Part shown: positions 36,615 through 47,800 of the stretch, piece after piece
Layout of the letters: each line of letters starts with the position of its first letter
Position numbering within the stretch: position 1 is the first letter of the stretch
NCBI RefSeq assembly: GCF_000315485.1
Contig: NZ_JH992941.1
Location: forward strand, 744,001-808,000
Direction of reading: 5' to 3'
Source: Bacteroides oleiciplenus YIT 12058
GTDB taxonomy: Bacteria > Bacteroidota > Bacteroidia > Bacteroidales > Bacteroidaceae
Length of the DNA: 64,000 nucleotides
Made by a program: the position numbers and the translations under genes
The notes under the pieces: generated by a model
Told to the model about the DNA's origin: nothing
Database searches by the model: none
What the model saw: only the letters and a program-made list of their open reading frames with translations

Positions 36615-39539
36615 TTATCGTGTAGTTTTCGTATTGTCTACATAAGTCACTTCCGGACCTAGGTAAGAACGTTTCATACCTCCAAAATCAATCACCACTT
36701 TCTGGATAATCACCCCGGGGTTAGCACAAATTAATTTGAATGTATGCTTACCCGGTTTGTCTATCTGAAGCGTAGCTACACCTATAGCACTGTTACGGGC
36801 TACATTTCTGCGCCACTCACCTGAATATTCCCTTGATGCTGTCGACATCCATTGCACCATTCCTTCATCAATCATTACTCCATAGCTGGTGTCATGTTTG
36901 GAATCTATCGGGAATAGAGGTAAAGCATATACATATACTGTTGCATTTCCGGCATTGAATGTATAAAAGTCGTATTCGGTTTTGGGAGCCCGATTGGTGA
37001 ACCATTTATTTTGGGAAGGTTTGGTCGCTTCTCCTAATTGTACACAATCGTTCTCATAACCTAACCCTTTTACTGTTTTTATTTTGATATCATCGTTTTC
37101 GTGTTTACGATGGAAAAGGCCGGCATTTATGGAAACACAACCATTATCTTCTATATACATGCCTCTCACTTCATCAATCGATGGAGTTTCTGGATTGAAT
37201 ACAGGAACAAATATCTTATCAGTTTTACCATTTATCACGATCTCAATCTCTCCAATTATATTGTTACCATGAGGTACCTTATTCCAATCGATTGAAACTT
37301 TGATTCTTTCCTGTGTAGCTGTTTTCCCACTTAATTTACTTAGCTTTATCCAATTGGCATGAGTAGTTGCTTTCCAAATAAATGTTTTTTTTCCTTTGTT
37401 ATAGACTTCAAAGAAGAAGCTTTTTTTTGTATATGGATTGACAGATGGGAGTACATTTACATTAGGCATCCCAAAGGTGTAATCTTGGCCGGGTATGAAA
37501 ATTCCGACTTCTCCCTCTTCGGGTATATCTATTTGTTCGGTAGGCGCCATTTCGTGATAACTGGCATTCCAACCCGGGCTTACTGCCATCATGTGCTTCC
37601 ATTTACCATTGAGCAGCGAATTGAACTTATCAGTATACATAGCAAGGCTATCAAAATAGACTTTTGCTTCGTTTGCTACTGCATTGGTTGTGGCACGTCC
37701 CTGTCGGGCATACCAACGATTTTTTTGAGCTGTCAGCATCTTCTTGTTCATCAGTGTAGCTCCTTTTACCGGATAGTGAACTAGCTCATAATAAGCAGGT
37801 TTGTATTCTTCCGGTAATTGCTTCCATATCTTCTCGCTCTTATCTGCAATACGGTCGTACGCAGCCATTCGCTTTTCGGCTTCATCATAATTTGTAAAAG
37901 AAAACTCTGTATCTATAATTCTTTCGCGTTCCAGATAGTTATTCCATTGGTATCCCCATCCCATTCCTTCAGGTTTGTGTTGGAACCCTAGCAGATAATA
38001 GTTATTGATGATATCAACAATATCATCTCTGTATTTCTCTCCGAATATGGAAGTCAGAAAATCGGTATGGTGAGTATAGGCATTATCAAAGTTGAATTGT
38101 TCAATATCCCAAGCCATATCAAGGAAAAATTTCATGCCAAGTTCTCCCGGTTTAATGTCTCCTACATTCAGTAACCAATAACGATTGGCTCCTGTGTCAT
38201 AAGCTTTTCGCATTTCTTCATAGATTAATGTAGCAGGAGTTGTATTAATCCACAGATAATCGTGTGGCTCTCCACAGTAGGATATATGATAATATACACC
38301 TGATGCACCTTTACGTTTTTGTTCTTCCTTGTTACTTAGCCTTTTCATATAGCCGAAGTTATCATCAGGCCATACTAAAGTCACATCATCGGGCACCTTC
38401 AGACCTTTCTCATAAATGTCCAATACTTCTTTGTAGGGTACAAATTGTTGCGGAATGGATGTTATATCTTTATCAATGTATTTTTTTAATATGTTTCTTT
38501 GATCACTCAGTACCTCTTCTATTAAACTTACTTCTTTTTCTTTGGGTACACCCACCAATCCGGCATCGTGAATACCCCGCATAGCTAATGTATAGAAGTT
38601 CTCGTATTGTCCATTTTCAGATATACGTTTATCCAATACTTTGTTAATACCCTCTTTATTGGTCATATAGTTCCATTCTCCCATGGTTTCACTAGACCAT
38701 TCTGTGGCATTGTTAAATAACAAAGGTTCGCAATGTGCAGAGGTCATGACAATGGCATAGTTGTCGGCAACAATCTTATTATCGGGATATTTATTGAATG
38801 CACCTGATCCCGGATGCATGGCTGGTGCCAGCATATTACCTTTCATTCGAAGAATGAGTTCGCATATCTTTGCGTAAGTTTTAGGACCGATATCGCCCAA
38901 TGTCGGGTCAAATGTTTTGGCCGCCCAAGGCACAAGCCCCCATCCTTCGTCATTCAGGAAGATACCACGATATTTCACGGAAGGTTCTTTAGAAATATAC
39001 TCGGCTGTTTCCAGATATATCGCCTTTTGCTTTTTTACAGGAACATCAGCCCACCAATATAAAGGAGATACTCCCATTGCTTCAGATAGGGTGAAGGTAC
39101 CATAGGCTGTTCCACGTCTGTCACATCCTGCAATAATCAAAGCCTTGTCTACACCACTAAAAGGCTTTTCTACTATCTTAATAATATATTGTTCCCAACC
39201 GTTTCTTATGGCAGATATATCTATTTTATTACTTGCAACAAGTTTATCGATCCATTTATTATGTCCTAGAGTTCCTATAATAATAGGTTGCTTGGATTTA
39301 ATAGATTTTGTAGTGAGCAGCTTACCTTTTTGACCGCTTACCCGTTCTATATCTTCTGCTAAAAGTTGGGATACTATTTTAACTACTTCAAAGTCGGAGT
39401 TATCTATGTATATTTCACTAACATTCCTATTGGAGTATATTGAAAATTCATTACCTGTATGAAGCTTATTGCTGATTTTAATCTGTGCAAAACTAAAAGT
39501 CGCATAACAGAGTAGTAAAATGGCGAGTAATTTTCTCAT
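36615..39539 (-). CDS. Glycoside hydrolase family 115 alpha-glucuronidase
   Basis: The 974-residue secreted enzyme (signal peptide to about residue 19; the start at 39539 is preferred to 39584 because the signal begins there) has the GH115 layout. The N-terminal domain contains GTAYGTFTLSEAMGVSPLYW. The catalytic barrel has RGIFLNDEGWGL, MLAPAMHPGSGAF and TLVWPDDNFGY, and a C-terminal beta-domain lies beyond about residue 680. GH115 enzymes remove (4-O-methyl-)glucuronic acid from xylan. It is downstream of SusC-SusD of PUL 2, beyond a hairpin. Confidence 0.92.
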   Translation of the reverse strand: MRKLLAILLLCYATFSFAQIKISNKLHTGNEFSIYSNRNVSEIYIDNSDFEVVKIVSQLLAEDIERVSGQKGKLLTTKSIKSKQPIIIGTLGHNKWIDKLVASNKIDISAIRNGWEQYIIKIVEKPFSGVDKALIIAGCDRRGTAYGTFTLSEAMGVSPLYWWADVPVKKQKAIYLETAEYISKEPSVKYRGIFLNDEGWGLVPWAAKTFDPTLGDIGPKTYAKICELILRMKGNMLAPAMHPGSGAFNKYPDNKIVADNYAIVMTSAHCEPLLFNNATEWSSETMGEWNYMTNKEGINKVLDKRISENGQYENFYTLAMRGIHDAGLVGVPKEKEVSLIEEVLSDQRNILKKYIDKDITSIPQQFVPYKEVLDIYEKGLKVPDDVTLVWPDDNFGYMKRLSNKEEQKRKGASGVYYHISYCGEPHDYLWINTTPATLIYEEMRKAYDTGANRYWLLNVGDIKPGELGMKFFLDMAWDIEQFNFDNAYTHHTDFLTSIFGEKYRDDIVDIINNYYLLGFQHKPEGMGWGYQWNNYLERERIIDTEFSFTNYDEAEKRMAAYDRIADKSEKIWKQLPEEYKPAYYELVHYPVKGATLMNKKMLTAQKNRWYARQGRATTNAVANEAKVYFDSLAMYTDKFNSLLNGKWKHMMAVSPGWNASYHEMAPTEQIDIPEEGEVGIFIPGQDYTFGMPNVNVLPSVNPYTKKSFFFEVYNKGKKTFIWKATTHANWIKLSKLSGKTATQERIKVSIDWNKVPHGNNIIGEIEIVINGKTDKIFVPVFNPETPSIDEVRGMYIEDNGCVSINAGLFHRKHENDDIKIKTVKGLGYENDCVQLGEATKPSQNKWFTNRAPKTEYDFYTFNAGNATVYVYALPLFPIDSKHDTSYGVMIDEGMVQWMSTASREYSGEWRRNVARNSAIGVATLQIDKPGKHTFKLICANPGVIIQKVVIDFGGMKRSYLGPEVTYVDNTKTTR

Positions 39540-39571
39540 AATAAAGTCTATTTGTAGCGGCAAATTATTAA

Positions 39572-39604
39572 AACCTGCCGGCAATATAACATCACCGGCA
39601 GGTT
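39572..39604 (-). terminator. Hairpin between susD and GH115 (PUL 2)
   Basis: Perfect 10-bp arms (39572-39581 with 39595-39604, AACCTGCCGG) lie 40 bases after the SusD stop on the minus strand. The tail TTTAATAATTT is A/T-rich. It resembles the position of the hairpin after the SusD of PUL 1. Confidence 0.65.
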
Positions 39605-39644
39605 GTTATCCTAAAACTCTTTTACTTTGTAATTAATTTAATAT

Positions 39645-41423
39645 CTACTTTTCAGGCTCTACCACAGTCTCAAGAGGTGGTATATTGTTTTGTGAGCCTT
39701 GATACCCATAATTCTGATTGATAACATTCAGATTGTTAGCATCTATTGCATCTTGTGGGATGGGCCAATATACATGGTATGGTCTAATCTTATATGAATT
39801 TGTTCCGTGTGAAATTTCATTGCGATAGAAATTATTCTTTGCGATAACACGGTCGTAATACCAATTCTTTTCATGCATCTTGTCCAAAGTATATCCATCC
39901 TGACCTAATGCAGCCTTGATATACGCAACACGAGTAAGTTCGCATTTACGTGGCTCTTCAAGATAGAGTTCACGGGCACGCTCATCAAAGATCTCATCTA
40001 ATCCAACACTTTGATATAACGGAGCGTTTGCACGTTGGCGAATTTCATTAACATCTGCCAGAGCTTCAGGTAGTTTGTTCTGCCAGTAATAGGCTTCAGC
40101 ACGCAATAAATAGGTCTCGGCTAACCGGAAAATATACCAGTCAGTAAAACCACCTTTGGGCTCATTTCCTTTGTTAATTTCATCTTTGTCAACAAATACT
40201 TTGTAATATGGCCATGAATAATAACATCTGATTGTGTCATGTCCTGTTATATACTCCGGTTGAATGGACTTCCGGAAATAAGCTGACTGAGGATTGGTAT
40301 AGGTATAGTGTTTGGCATCATACCAGTTGAGCGAGTTATGTCTCATATCGTTGCCACAGTCTTTCCATAATTCATATTGATAATAGTTCGTTGGGCGTAC
40401 AATACCGATTCCACGACCCAATGAGTCCATTTGTACAATAGCATTTGCTTTACTGTATCCACCCATTCCATCTGGTGTTCTTACCTGTGGACCACTCCAG
40501 TAAGGTGTGTAGAGTCTCATTCTACATGAGCCTTCATTCGGGCTTACACTACCTTCGCTACCAAACTGCTCCTGAACGGTAAGAATACCTTCAAGGTTTT
40601 CGCTAGCGGTAATGTTTTCCTCTTTGAATAGGTCATTAATAACATCGTGTATCTGATCATTTGCACGTACACCGAAACGGTTTTTCATTAATTTCAAACC
40701 ATAATCTTCAATACAACGAGTAGCAGATTTTACTGCATCATCGAATCTACGGCATTGTAAGTAGTATTTAGTAAGCAGATGTTCACCGGCTGCACGGTTA
40801 ATAGCACCGGCTGGTGCAGTCATTGGCAGGTGTTTTACAGCAAATTCCAACTTCTCACAGAAATATTTTAGAATAGCTTCACGTGAGGTACTTTGTAAAT
40901 CAATACGTGGCTCTTGGATTTCTTCAATAATGAGCGGTACATCTCCAAACTGATTTACCAGGCGATAATACCAGTAGGCCAGATGGAAATATCCTTCAGC
41001 TAAAAGCTCATCCTTTTTTTCTTGTGAAGCTTCAATTTGTGGTATTCTGTTAATTACTAAGTTGGCATATTTAATACCACCCCATGCATGACTGAAATGC
41101 TTGTAAACACGCTGTTTACCTTTTATAAGAGTTGGAGTCAGCTGTGTTTCCAAGTTATGAAGTTCATAATCTTCAGGTGCACCTGAAATTGCCATATCAG
41201 AGAGTATATACTCTATTTGTGCAACTTGCTCGTCCTGATTACCATAATATTCGTTCTTCAATTGTCTACGACTAACCTGCAGAACTGTTTCAACTCCATT
41301 TACATCCTTAACTCCATTTTCGGGTGTGTAGAATGACAACGGTTCTGGTTCCAACCAGTCACTACAAGATGTGAGTCCGGTTATAAATGTTGTTAATAGG
41401 AATAATCTATATAAGTATTTCAT
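39645..41423 (-). CDS. SusD/RagB-family lipoprotein (PUL 2)
   Basis: The 592-residue lipoprotein has the lipobox TGLTSC followed by SDWLEPEP, and the RagB/SusD C-terminal motif FRLAETYLLRAEAYYWQNK with NEIRQRAN. The start at 41423 is preferred, because the longer frame from 41465 overlaps the end of the SusC gene and lengthens the signal peptide unnaturally. With this start the gap to SusC is 19 bases. It should bind the PUL 2 glycan at the cell surface. Confidence 0.92.
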   Translation of the reverse strand: MKYLYRLFLLTTFITGLTSCSDWLEPEPLSFYTPENGVKDVNGVETVLQVSRRQLKNEYYGNQDEQVAQIEYILSDMAISGAPEDYELHNLETQLTPTLIKGKQRVYKHFSHAWGGIKYANLVINRIPQIEASQEKKDELLAEGYFHLAYWYYRLVNQFGDVPLIIEEIQEPRIDLQSTSREAILKYFCEKLEFAVKHLPMTAPAGAINRAAGEHLLTKYYLQCRRFDDAVKSATRCIEDYGLKLMKNRFGVRANDQIHDVINDLFKEENITASENLEGILTVQEQFGSEGSVSPNEGSCRMRLYTPYWSGPQVRTPDGMGGYSKANAIVQMDSLGRGIGIVRPTNYYQYELWKDCGNDMRHNSLNWYDAKHYTYTNPQSAYFRKSIQPEYITGHDTIRCYYSWPYYKVFVDKDEINKGNEPKGGFTDWYIFRLAETYLLRAEAYYWQNKLPEALADVNEIRQRANAPLYQSVGLDEIFDERARELYLEEPRKCELTRVAYIKAALGQDGYTLDKMHEKNWYYDRVIAKNNFYRNEISHGTNSYKIRPYHVYWPIPQDAIDANNLNVINQNYGYQGSQNNIPPLETVVEPEK

Positions 41424-41442
41424 ATTTTCTATATTTAATAGG

Positions 41443-44400
41443 TTATAAAGTAAAATTAACTCCAAAAGTAAATGTTCGTGGTACTACGTTATTAATTTCC
41501 GGGTCATAGTTCTTCCACTTAGTAATTACGAAGGCATTATCGACCATCATATTTACCCGAAGATCCTGAATACCAAAGCGTCTGATTGCTTGTTTTGGAA
41601 CGGTATATGATATAGAGAAATCTTGTAAACGTAAGTAGTTTCTACTTTTCCAGTTACTAAATCCTACCGGTGCTGCAGCTGCTAAACGACAGTATTCATT
41701 GCTTGGATTTTCAGGAGTCCAGTAATCACTTTTAACCGTATTACCTCTGTGGAAGAAACGAATACCATTATTTTGCTGTCTGTTATCAGAACCGTACCAT
41801 CCGAGTTCACTTCTTAACAAGAAAGAGATATTCAGGCAGTTCCAAAGGTCAAAGCTATTGCGCAGAGACAAGCGGTGTGCAGGTGATTTTCTACCTAACC
41901 ATACTTTATCGTTCTTTGAGTCAATAACACCATCCCCATTTACATCGAGCAATTTGGCATCACCTGGACGAGAACCATATTTTGCAGCTTCGGCTTCCTC
42001 GCCTAATTGCCATACACCAATAAATTTATAATCGTAAATTTCATCAAGGCCATGTCCGATATACCAACCGTTTGTTTCGTCATCGGCTTCTCTTTGGCCA
42101 ATTACGTTTCCTTCGTTATCAACTACATTAACCATGTCACCATACAGATGCTTGATTTTATTTTTGTTATGGGTATAGATAAGGGTACTGGTCCATGTGA
42201 ATTTACCGGGAATGTTCATGTTGAGGCTGTTTAATGTGACTTCAACACCAGTATTCCCCAGTTCACCCATATTTGCTGATACAGCATCATAACCAATGAT
42301 ATTGGGTAAACGGCGTGTTAATAACAAGTCGTTTGTTTTAGTCTTATAGAAATCAATAATACCTGTAATGCGGTCCTTAAAGATTCCGAAGTCAAGTCCA
42401 AAATTTAATGCAGTCGTTCTTTCCCATTTAAGATTTCTGTTACCTAGCCCACTTGGTAGTAAACCATTCACGAGATTACCACCGACAATATTCTTACGGG
42501 TACCTAAAGTTGCAAGAGCAGCATAACGGCCGAATTCACGGTTACCGTTCTGTCCCCATGAAGCACGTAGTTTCAAGTGATTTAGAATGTCGTTCTGCAT
42601 AAAATCTTCATCTGATATTCTCCACGCCAGCGCTACGGCAGGAAATGTTGCATACGGATTGTTTGATCCGAAAGCAGAGTAGCCGTCACGTCTTACAGAT
42701 GCGGTCAAGTAATATCTGTCCATCAAGTTGTAATTAATACGACCCAAAAATGCATTGGCTGTATGTACTTGGTCATTTGAAGAAATTTGTGGTTCGGAAC
42801 CTGCACCCATATTATGGAAGCCAAGACTTGCATCCGGTTCGAACTTATTGTTAATCATATACGTTTTCCATTCCTGGTACTTTTCTACGTTGTATACAAA
42901 AGTCGCGTCGAATTTGTGTATATCAGCAAAAGTCATATTCCAGTTAAGAATATTGTCAACCATCCACTCATAAACGCTGTATTCCGTACGGGCAGCTCTA
43001 CCACCGGGTCTATCGCGAGCTTCAGGTGAATCTGCATAAAAATCTTTCAACCAACTGAAACGGTTTTGAAAATTAGCTTGATAGCTAAAACCAAATGGCA
43101 ATTTTACTTTGGCAAATGGAGTTGCCATCAATGTTTGTTCTCTTACATATTTTTCAGTATAATAATTCCACATGAAAGGATTAACAAACGTAGCGTCATC
43201 ATGTGGAAACCATTTGAACTTTCCTTCTTCATCATACATATCTCCATACGGGCTGTTATTATTAGCCTGTGTGAGGTCTGCAGGATTGTTATTTCTTCCT
43301 CTATTAGCAAATTGGCTGTTCACACCAATTGTCAGCCATTTGGTAATTTCGGTTTCCAAATTTACGCGTGTACGGAAATTCTGATATTCGTCACCAACTA
43401 AATATCCTTCATTGTCTACATATCCCATAGAGAGGAAATAGTTCGTAAGTTTACTCTTTCCTGAAACGCTGATATTGTAGTCTTGTCTTAAACCTGTACG
43501 CAAAGCCATATCTCGCCAATTCGTGATTTTGCCTGCTTTATAGTTTTTTACTTCTACATCTTGCAAACCGATTCGGTTCAACCATGTACCAATATAATCA
43601 CCGGTAAAGCCTGAGTCATAGTTACCCCATTGGTCTTTATCTATACCAGATGGCAAATTGTCCGGGTGATCGTAGTAGCCGGCCGGGCGTGGACTGCTTG
43701 AGAAATAATCTTGAGTTTTATAATAATCGGCATGTACCTGCAGATACTCGCTTGGGCTGAAGATATCTACCAAGTTGGTTGCTTCAGTGAAACCTATGCG
43801 TGTGCTGACATTAATTACAGGTTTTTCCGAAACCCCTTTTTTGGTATTTACCATTATTACACCGGCAGCACCTCTGGCACCATAAATGGCCGATGAACTT
43901 GCATCTTTTAATACATCTAATGATTCAATGTCATTCGGATTGATGTCTGATAAACTACCGTAATAAATAGACCCATCCAACACAATCAATGGTTGAGTGT
44001 TGGCTTTCAATGAGTTCTCACCACGAATCAACATTTGCCCTCCTCCTTCAGAGGTATTTCCTATAGTGGTGTTAAAACCAGCAACACTACCACGCAGAAA
44101 TTCAATGAAGTTTGTAACCGGTTTATTTTCTAAAACCTCTTTACCTACACGAGATACAGATCCGGTTAAATCTTTCTTTTTCATGGTACCATAACCTACT
44201 ACTACGACTTCATCAAGAAGTTCAGAATCATCTTGCATTGTAATGGTGAGATAGTTCTCGTTTGCAACTAGTTTTTTCTCTATCTGCGTATAGCCTATAT
44301 ATGAAAAAATCAAAGTTGCATTGGCTTCTACATTCAGACTGAATTTTCCTTCAAAATCCGTAATAGTACCAATAGTTTCATTTCCTTTACAAATCACATT

Positions 44401-44553
44401 TACACCAATCAAGGGTTCTTCAGAAGAATCAACTACAGTCCCTTTAATTTCTCTTTTTTGTGCCCATAGTGATACTGTGGAAAAGAAAAAGAGAATTAAA
44501 AACATACACCAGCGAGGATGTGACCTGAAAGTCTGTACGCTAAAATGTTTCAT
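41443..44553 (-). CDS. SusC-family TonB-dependent receptor (PUL 2)
   Basis: The 1036-residue outer membrane receptor has a signal peptide (about 1-31), a carboxypeptidase-regulatory-like domain (REIKGTVVDSSEEPLIGVNV), a VVVVGYGTMKKKDLTGSV TonB-box/plug start (about 117-134) and a C-terminal barrel ending in FTLGVNFTL-like aromatic residues. It imports the oligosaccharide together with the SusD encoded next. The gene is divergent from the hybrid two-component regulator, which is the usual arrangement in HTCS-controlled PULs. Confidence 0.95.
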   Translation of the reverse strand: MKHFSVQTFRSHPRWCMFLILFFFSTVSLWAQKREIKGTVVDSSEEPLIGVNVICKGNETIGTITDFEGKFSLNVEANATLIFSYIGYTQIEKKLVANENYLTITMQDDSELLDEVVVVGYGTMKKKDLTGSVSRVGKEVLENKPVTNFIEFLRGSVAGFNTTIGNTSEGGGQMLIRGENSLKANTQPLIVLDGSIYYGSLSDINPNDIESLDVLKDASSSAIYGARGAAGVIMVNTKKGVSEKPVINVSTRIGFTEATNLVDIFSPSEYLQVHADYYKTQDYFSSSPRPAGYYDHPDNLPSGIDKDQWGNYDSGFTGDYIGTWLNRIGLQDVEVKNYKAGKITNWRDMALRTGLRQDYNISVSGKSKLTNYFLSMGYVDNEGYLVGDEYQNFRTRVNLETEITKWLTIGVNSQFANRGRNNNPADLTQANNNSPYGDMYDEEGKFKWFPHDDATFVNPFMWNYYTEKYVREQTLMATPFAKVKLPFGFSYQANFQNRFSWLKDFYADSPEARDRPGGRAARTEYSVYEWMVDNILNWNMTFADIHKFDATFVYNVEKYQEWKTYMINNKFEPDASLGFHNMGAGSEPQISSNDQVHTANAFLGRINYNLMDRYYLTASVRRDGYSAFGSNNPYATFPAVALAWRISDEDFMQNDILNHLKLRASWGQNGNREFGRYAALATLGTRKNIVGGNLVNGLLPSGLGNRNLKWERTTALNFGLDFGIFKDRITGIIDFYKTKTNDLLLTRRLPNIIGYDAVSANMGELGNTGVEVTLNSLNMNIPGKFTWTSTLIYTHNKNKIKHLYGDMVNVVDNEGNVIGQREADDETNGWYIGHGLDEIYDYKFIGVWQLGEEAEAAKYGSRPGDAKLLDVNGDGVIDSKNDKVWLGRKSPAHRLSLRNSFDLWNCLNISFLLRSELGWYGSDNRQQNNGIRFFHRGNTVKSDYWTPENPSNEYCRLAAAAPVGFSNWKSRNYLRLQDFSISYTVPKQAIRRFGIQDLRVNMMVDNAFVITKWKNYDPEINNVVPRTFTFGVNFTL

Positions 44554-44604
44554 AAAATATTAAATTAAAAGTTTATAAATAAATACAAAAGATTGCAATG
44601 CCTG

Positions 44605-44612
44605 CAAATGTA
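44605..44612 (-). promoter_or_regulatory. -7 promoter element for susC-susD (PUL 2)
   Basis: TACATTTG on the minus strand fits TAnnTTTG and lies 51 bases before the SusC start. No -33 TTTG is seen, as expected for an activator-dependent promoter controlled by the adjacent HTCS. Confidence 0.6.
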
Positions 44613-44781
44613 TCGTGAATATTATTATTTGGATGATGTTGCTTAGTCAAAAAAAAGTGTTATTGATTCAAGTGTGTTAATGTGGAAATTAGATAAAAGC
44701 GTTTTCCTGTCATTTTATAGCGATTATTTGTAAAGTGCCTTATTTAGCAGATAATTAATGGCTTTTAATCTGTTTTTCAAC

Positions 44782-44789
44782 TATCTTTG
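44782..44789 (+). promoter_or_regulatory. -7 promoter element for the HTCS gene
   Basis: TATCTTTG fits the consensus and lies 41 bases before the HTCS start. No TTTG is present at the -33 position. Confidence 0.6.
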
Positions 44790-44830
44790 TGTATAGGTTT
44801 TGTAGTAAATAAAGTTAGTCTAATATAAAC

Positions 44831-47800
44831 ATGAAATATACAGTATTGATATTATTCCTGTCTTTGGCATTCTATTCAGAAGCTATACTTTCACAAGAAC
44901 TTTCTTATAATATTAAACATTATAAGAAAAATTCCGGGCTTTCACAGAACACAGTAATGTCTATTTATCAGGATAGTAAAGGCTTTATATGGGCCGGTAC
45001 TAAAAATGGTCTCAATAGGTTTGACGGATCTAACTTTAAAATCTATCAGAGAGGGGACTTGCCTGATGACCTCAAGAACAGCGTTATTTTTTCGATTAAA
45101 GAAGATAAGACTAAAAGATTATGGATTGCCACAGATAAAGGTATTTCACTCTATGATCCTTTTACGGAAAGATTTTCTACGTTTGATATAAAAACTACTG
45201 AACAAGAAACTATTAGCGGGTATGTAAACGAAATTTTTATAGATCATCAGGATCGGGTGTGGATAAGAAGCAATACGGGTTTATATATTTATATCGATGA
45301 AGAGAACAAATTGTTTTGCTTAAATGAGAAATTCAGGCCATATGTCGGAACTCCTATCCCCAGTGCTTTCTACGTAGATGATAATGGTATAGCCTATATT
45401 GCCTTCCCGAAAATAGGGATATTGAAGTATAACTTTGTTACCCATGAAGTTGATTTACTAACCTCCTTCACTTACTCTCCTACGGCTATGTCTGGGTATA
45501 ATGATTCTTATATGTTGGTAGGAACTTTAAACAGGGGACTTTACCTTGTAAATAAAATAACTGGTGCAACTAAAAAAATACCTGTATATAATCCTCAAAA
45601 TTCAGATATATACGTACGAACAATAGAAAAAATATCCGATACAGAATATTGGATAGGTACTGAGAGTGGCATTTATATTTTGCAGGGTGAGCAAATACAT
45701 CATTTGGCTCATGACCCCCATGATAATTTATCTCTTTCGGATAATGCTATATATTCTATTTTTAAGGATAGAGAGGGTAACGTATGGGTTGGAAGCTATT
45801 TTGGTGGTATGGATTATATTCTGGTGGAAAGCACTTATTTCAGGAATTATTACCCAAAAGTTGATCAAAATTCTATTCAAGGATATAAGGTTAGGGAATT
45901 TGTTAATGACAAAGAAGGAAATCTATGGATTGCAACAGAGGATAATGGATTGAATTATTTTAATACAGAAACCAAACAGTTTACTCATATCTCCGAGAGT
46001 AGTAAACCGTTATCTGTGACTTTTTCTAATATTCAGTCTTTAAACCTGGTAGATGATAAATTGTGGGTAGGAACATTTTCTAAAGGGTTTGATGTACTGG
46101 ATTTAAAAACTGGACGTAGTAAGCATTATGAGAAGAAAGATAACGATTACACTACGATACAAAACAATCATATTCTAGCTATTTATACTGACCGAAACGG
46201 CATTACCTGGATAGGTTCTTCAAGTGATATATATACGTATGTTCCAGAGATTGATGGCGTGAAGAAGTTCGAAAAGATAAAACAGTCGTTTACCAGTGAC
46301 ATCTTGGAAGATCATAATGGGAATATATGGTTCTCAACTTATAACAGAGGGGTCATCAGATACAATCCATATACAGATACTATTAAAGAGTTTACGTATG
46401 ATGAAAAGGATCCACATAGTATTTGCTATGATAGAATTACAGGTATTTTTCAGGACAGTAAATTACGTTTGTGGTTTTCTTCCGAAGATGGTGGATTTTG
46501 TCTATACCACCCTAAAGACGAAACCTTTACTCGGATAACAATGAAAGAGGGTCTGCCTAGTAATGTGGTTTATAAAATCCTAGAAGACAACGATCAGCAA
46601 CTATGGCTAAGTACTCTTGATGGGATTGTACATTTCGACCCTGAAACCATGTCGGTGAAAAAACAATATGATTTGTCTAATGGTCTTGAGAATGAACAGT
46701 TTAATTATAATTCAGGGATCAAGGGTAAAGATGGTATTCTTTATTTTGGTAGTATTGATGGGTTTATATCATTCAATCCTCAAGCGATAAAGGATAAAAA
46801 AAATAGATATTCAGTTGTACTGACGGATTTGTTTATTTATAATCAGAAAGTAAAAGTTGACACAACCACTTCTATACTGAAAAGAGCTATGCCGTATACA
46901 GATGTTATAAACCTGAATTATGACCAGTCGACTTTCAGTCTCGGTTTTTCAGCATTAAATTATTCAATGAATGGGCAGGGTAAGTATGCGTATCAACTTG
47001 AGGGGATTGACAAGAAATGGATGTATGCTGATAATATTACGCAAGTATCATATAATAGTATCCCTCCAGGGAGTTACACTTTCCGTATCAAATATAGTAT
47101 TGATGGTTATGATTGGGAAGGTGAAGAGACCATGCTGCATATTAATATCATACCTCCATTCTGGTCTACTCTGGAAGCCTATGTCGTATACGCAATTATC
47201 CTAATAGTTATCTTTTATATGCTGTTGCATTATTATATTAAACGGAGAAAGAAAAGAATGGAGGAGGAGCAAATAAGACAAGAGCATGAGAAGAAAGATG
47301 AAATATATAAATTGAAGATAGATTTCTTTACGAATATAGCCCATGAGATACGTACACCTATTTCATTAATAAAAGCACCGTTAGATTGTATTATACATGA
47401 AGACCTCTGTAAGGATGAAATGCATGAAAATCTGGGTATAATAGAAAAGAATACAGACAGATTATTGGTATTGGTAAATCAGTTGCTTGATTTCAGGAAA
47501 GTAGAATCGAAAGCGTTTACTTTGAACTTTCAGGTGAAAAATGTATGTTCTGTTGTATACAATACGTATGTTCAGTTTATTGCTACAGCCAAACATCGGG
47601 ATATAATGATAACATTCGACTCTTTATCTGATCCTCTTTTTGCTCTAATTGATGAGGAAGCAATCACAAAAGTATGTAGCAACCTGTTCAATAATGCTAT
47701 TAAGTATTCTACAAGCTATGTAAAGATTGCCTTATCCGTTGATCACGACTCTCAAGATTTCTGCATTACAGTAAGAAACGATGGCACACCTATACCTGTG

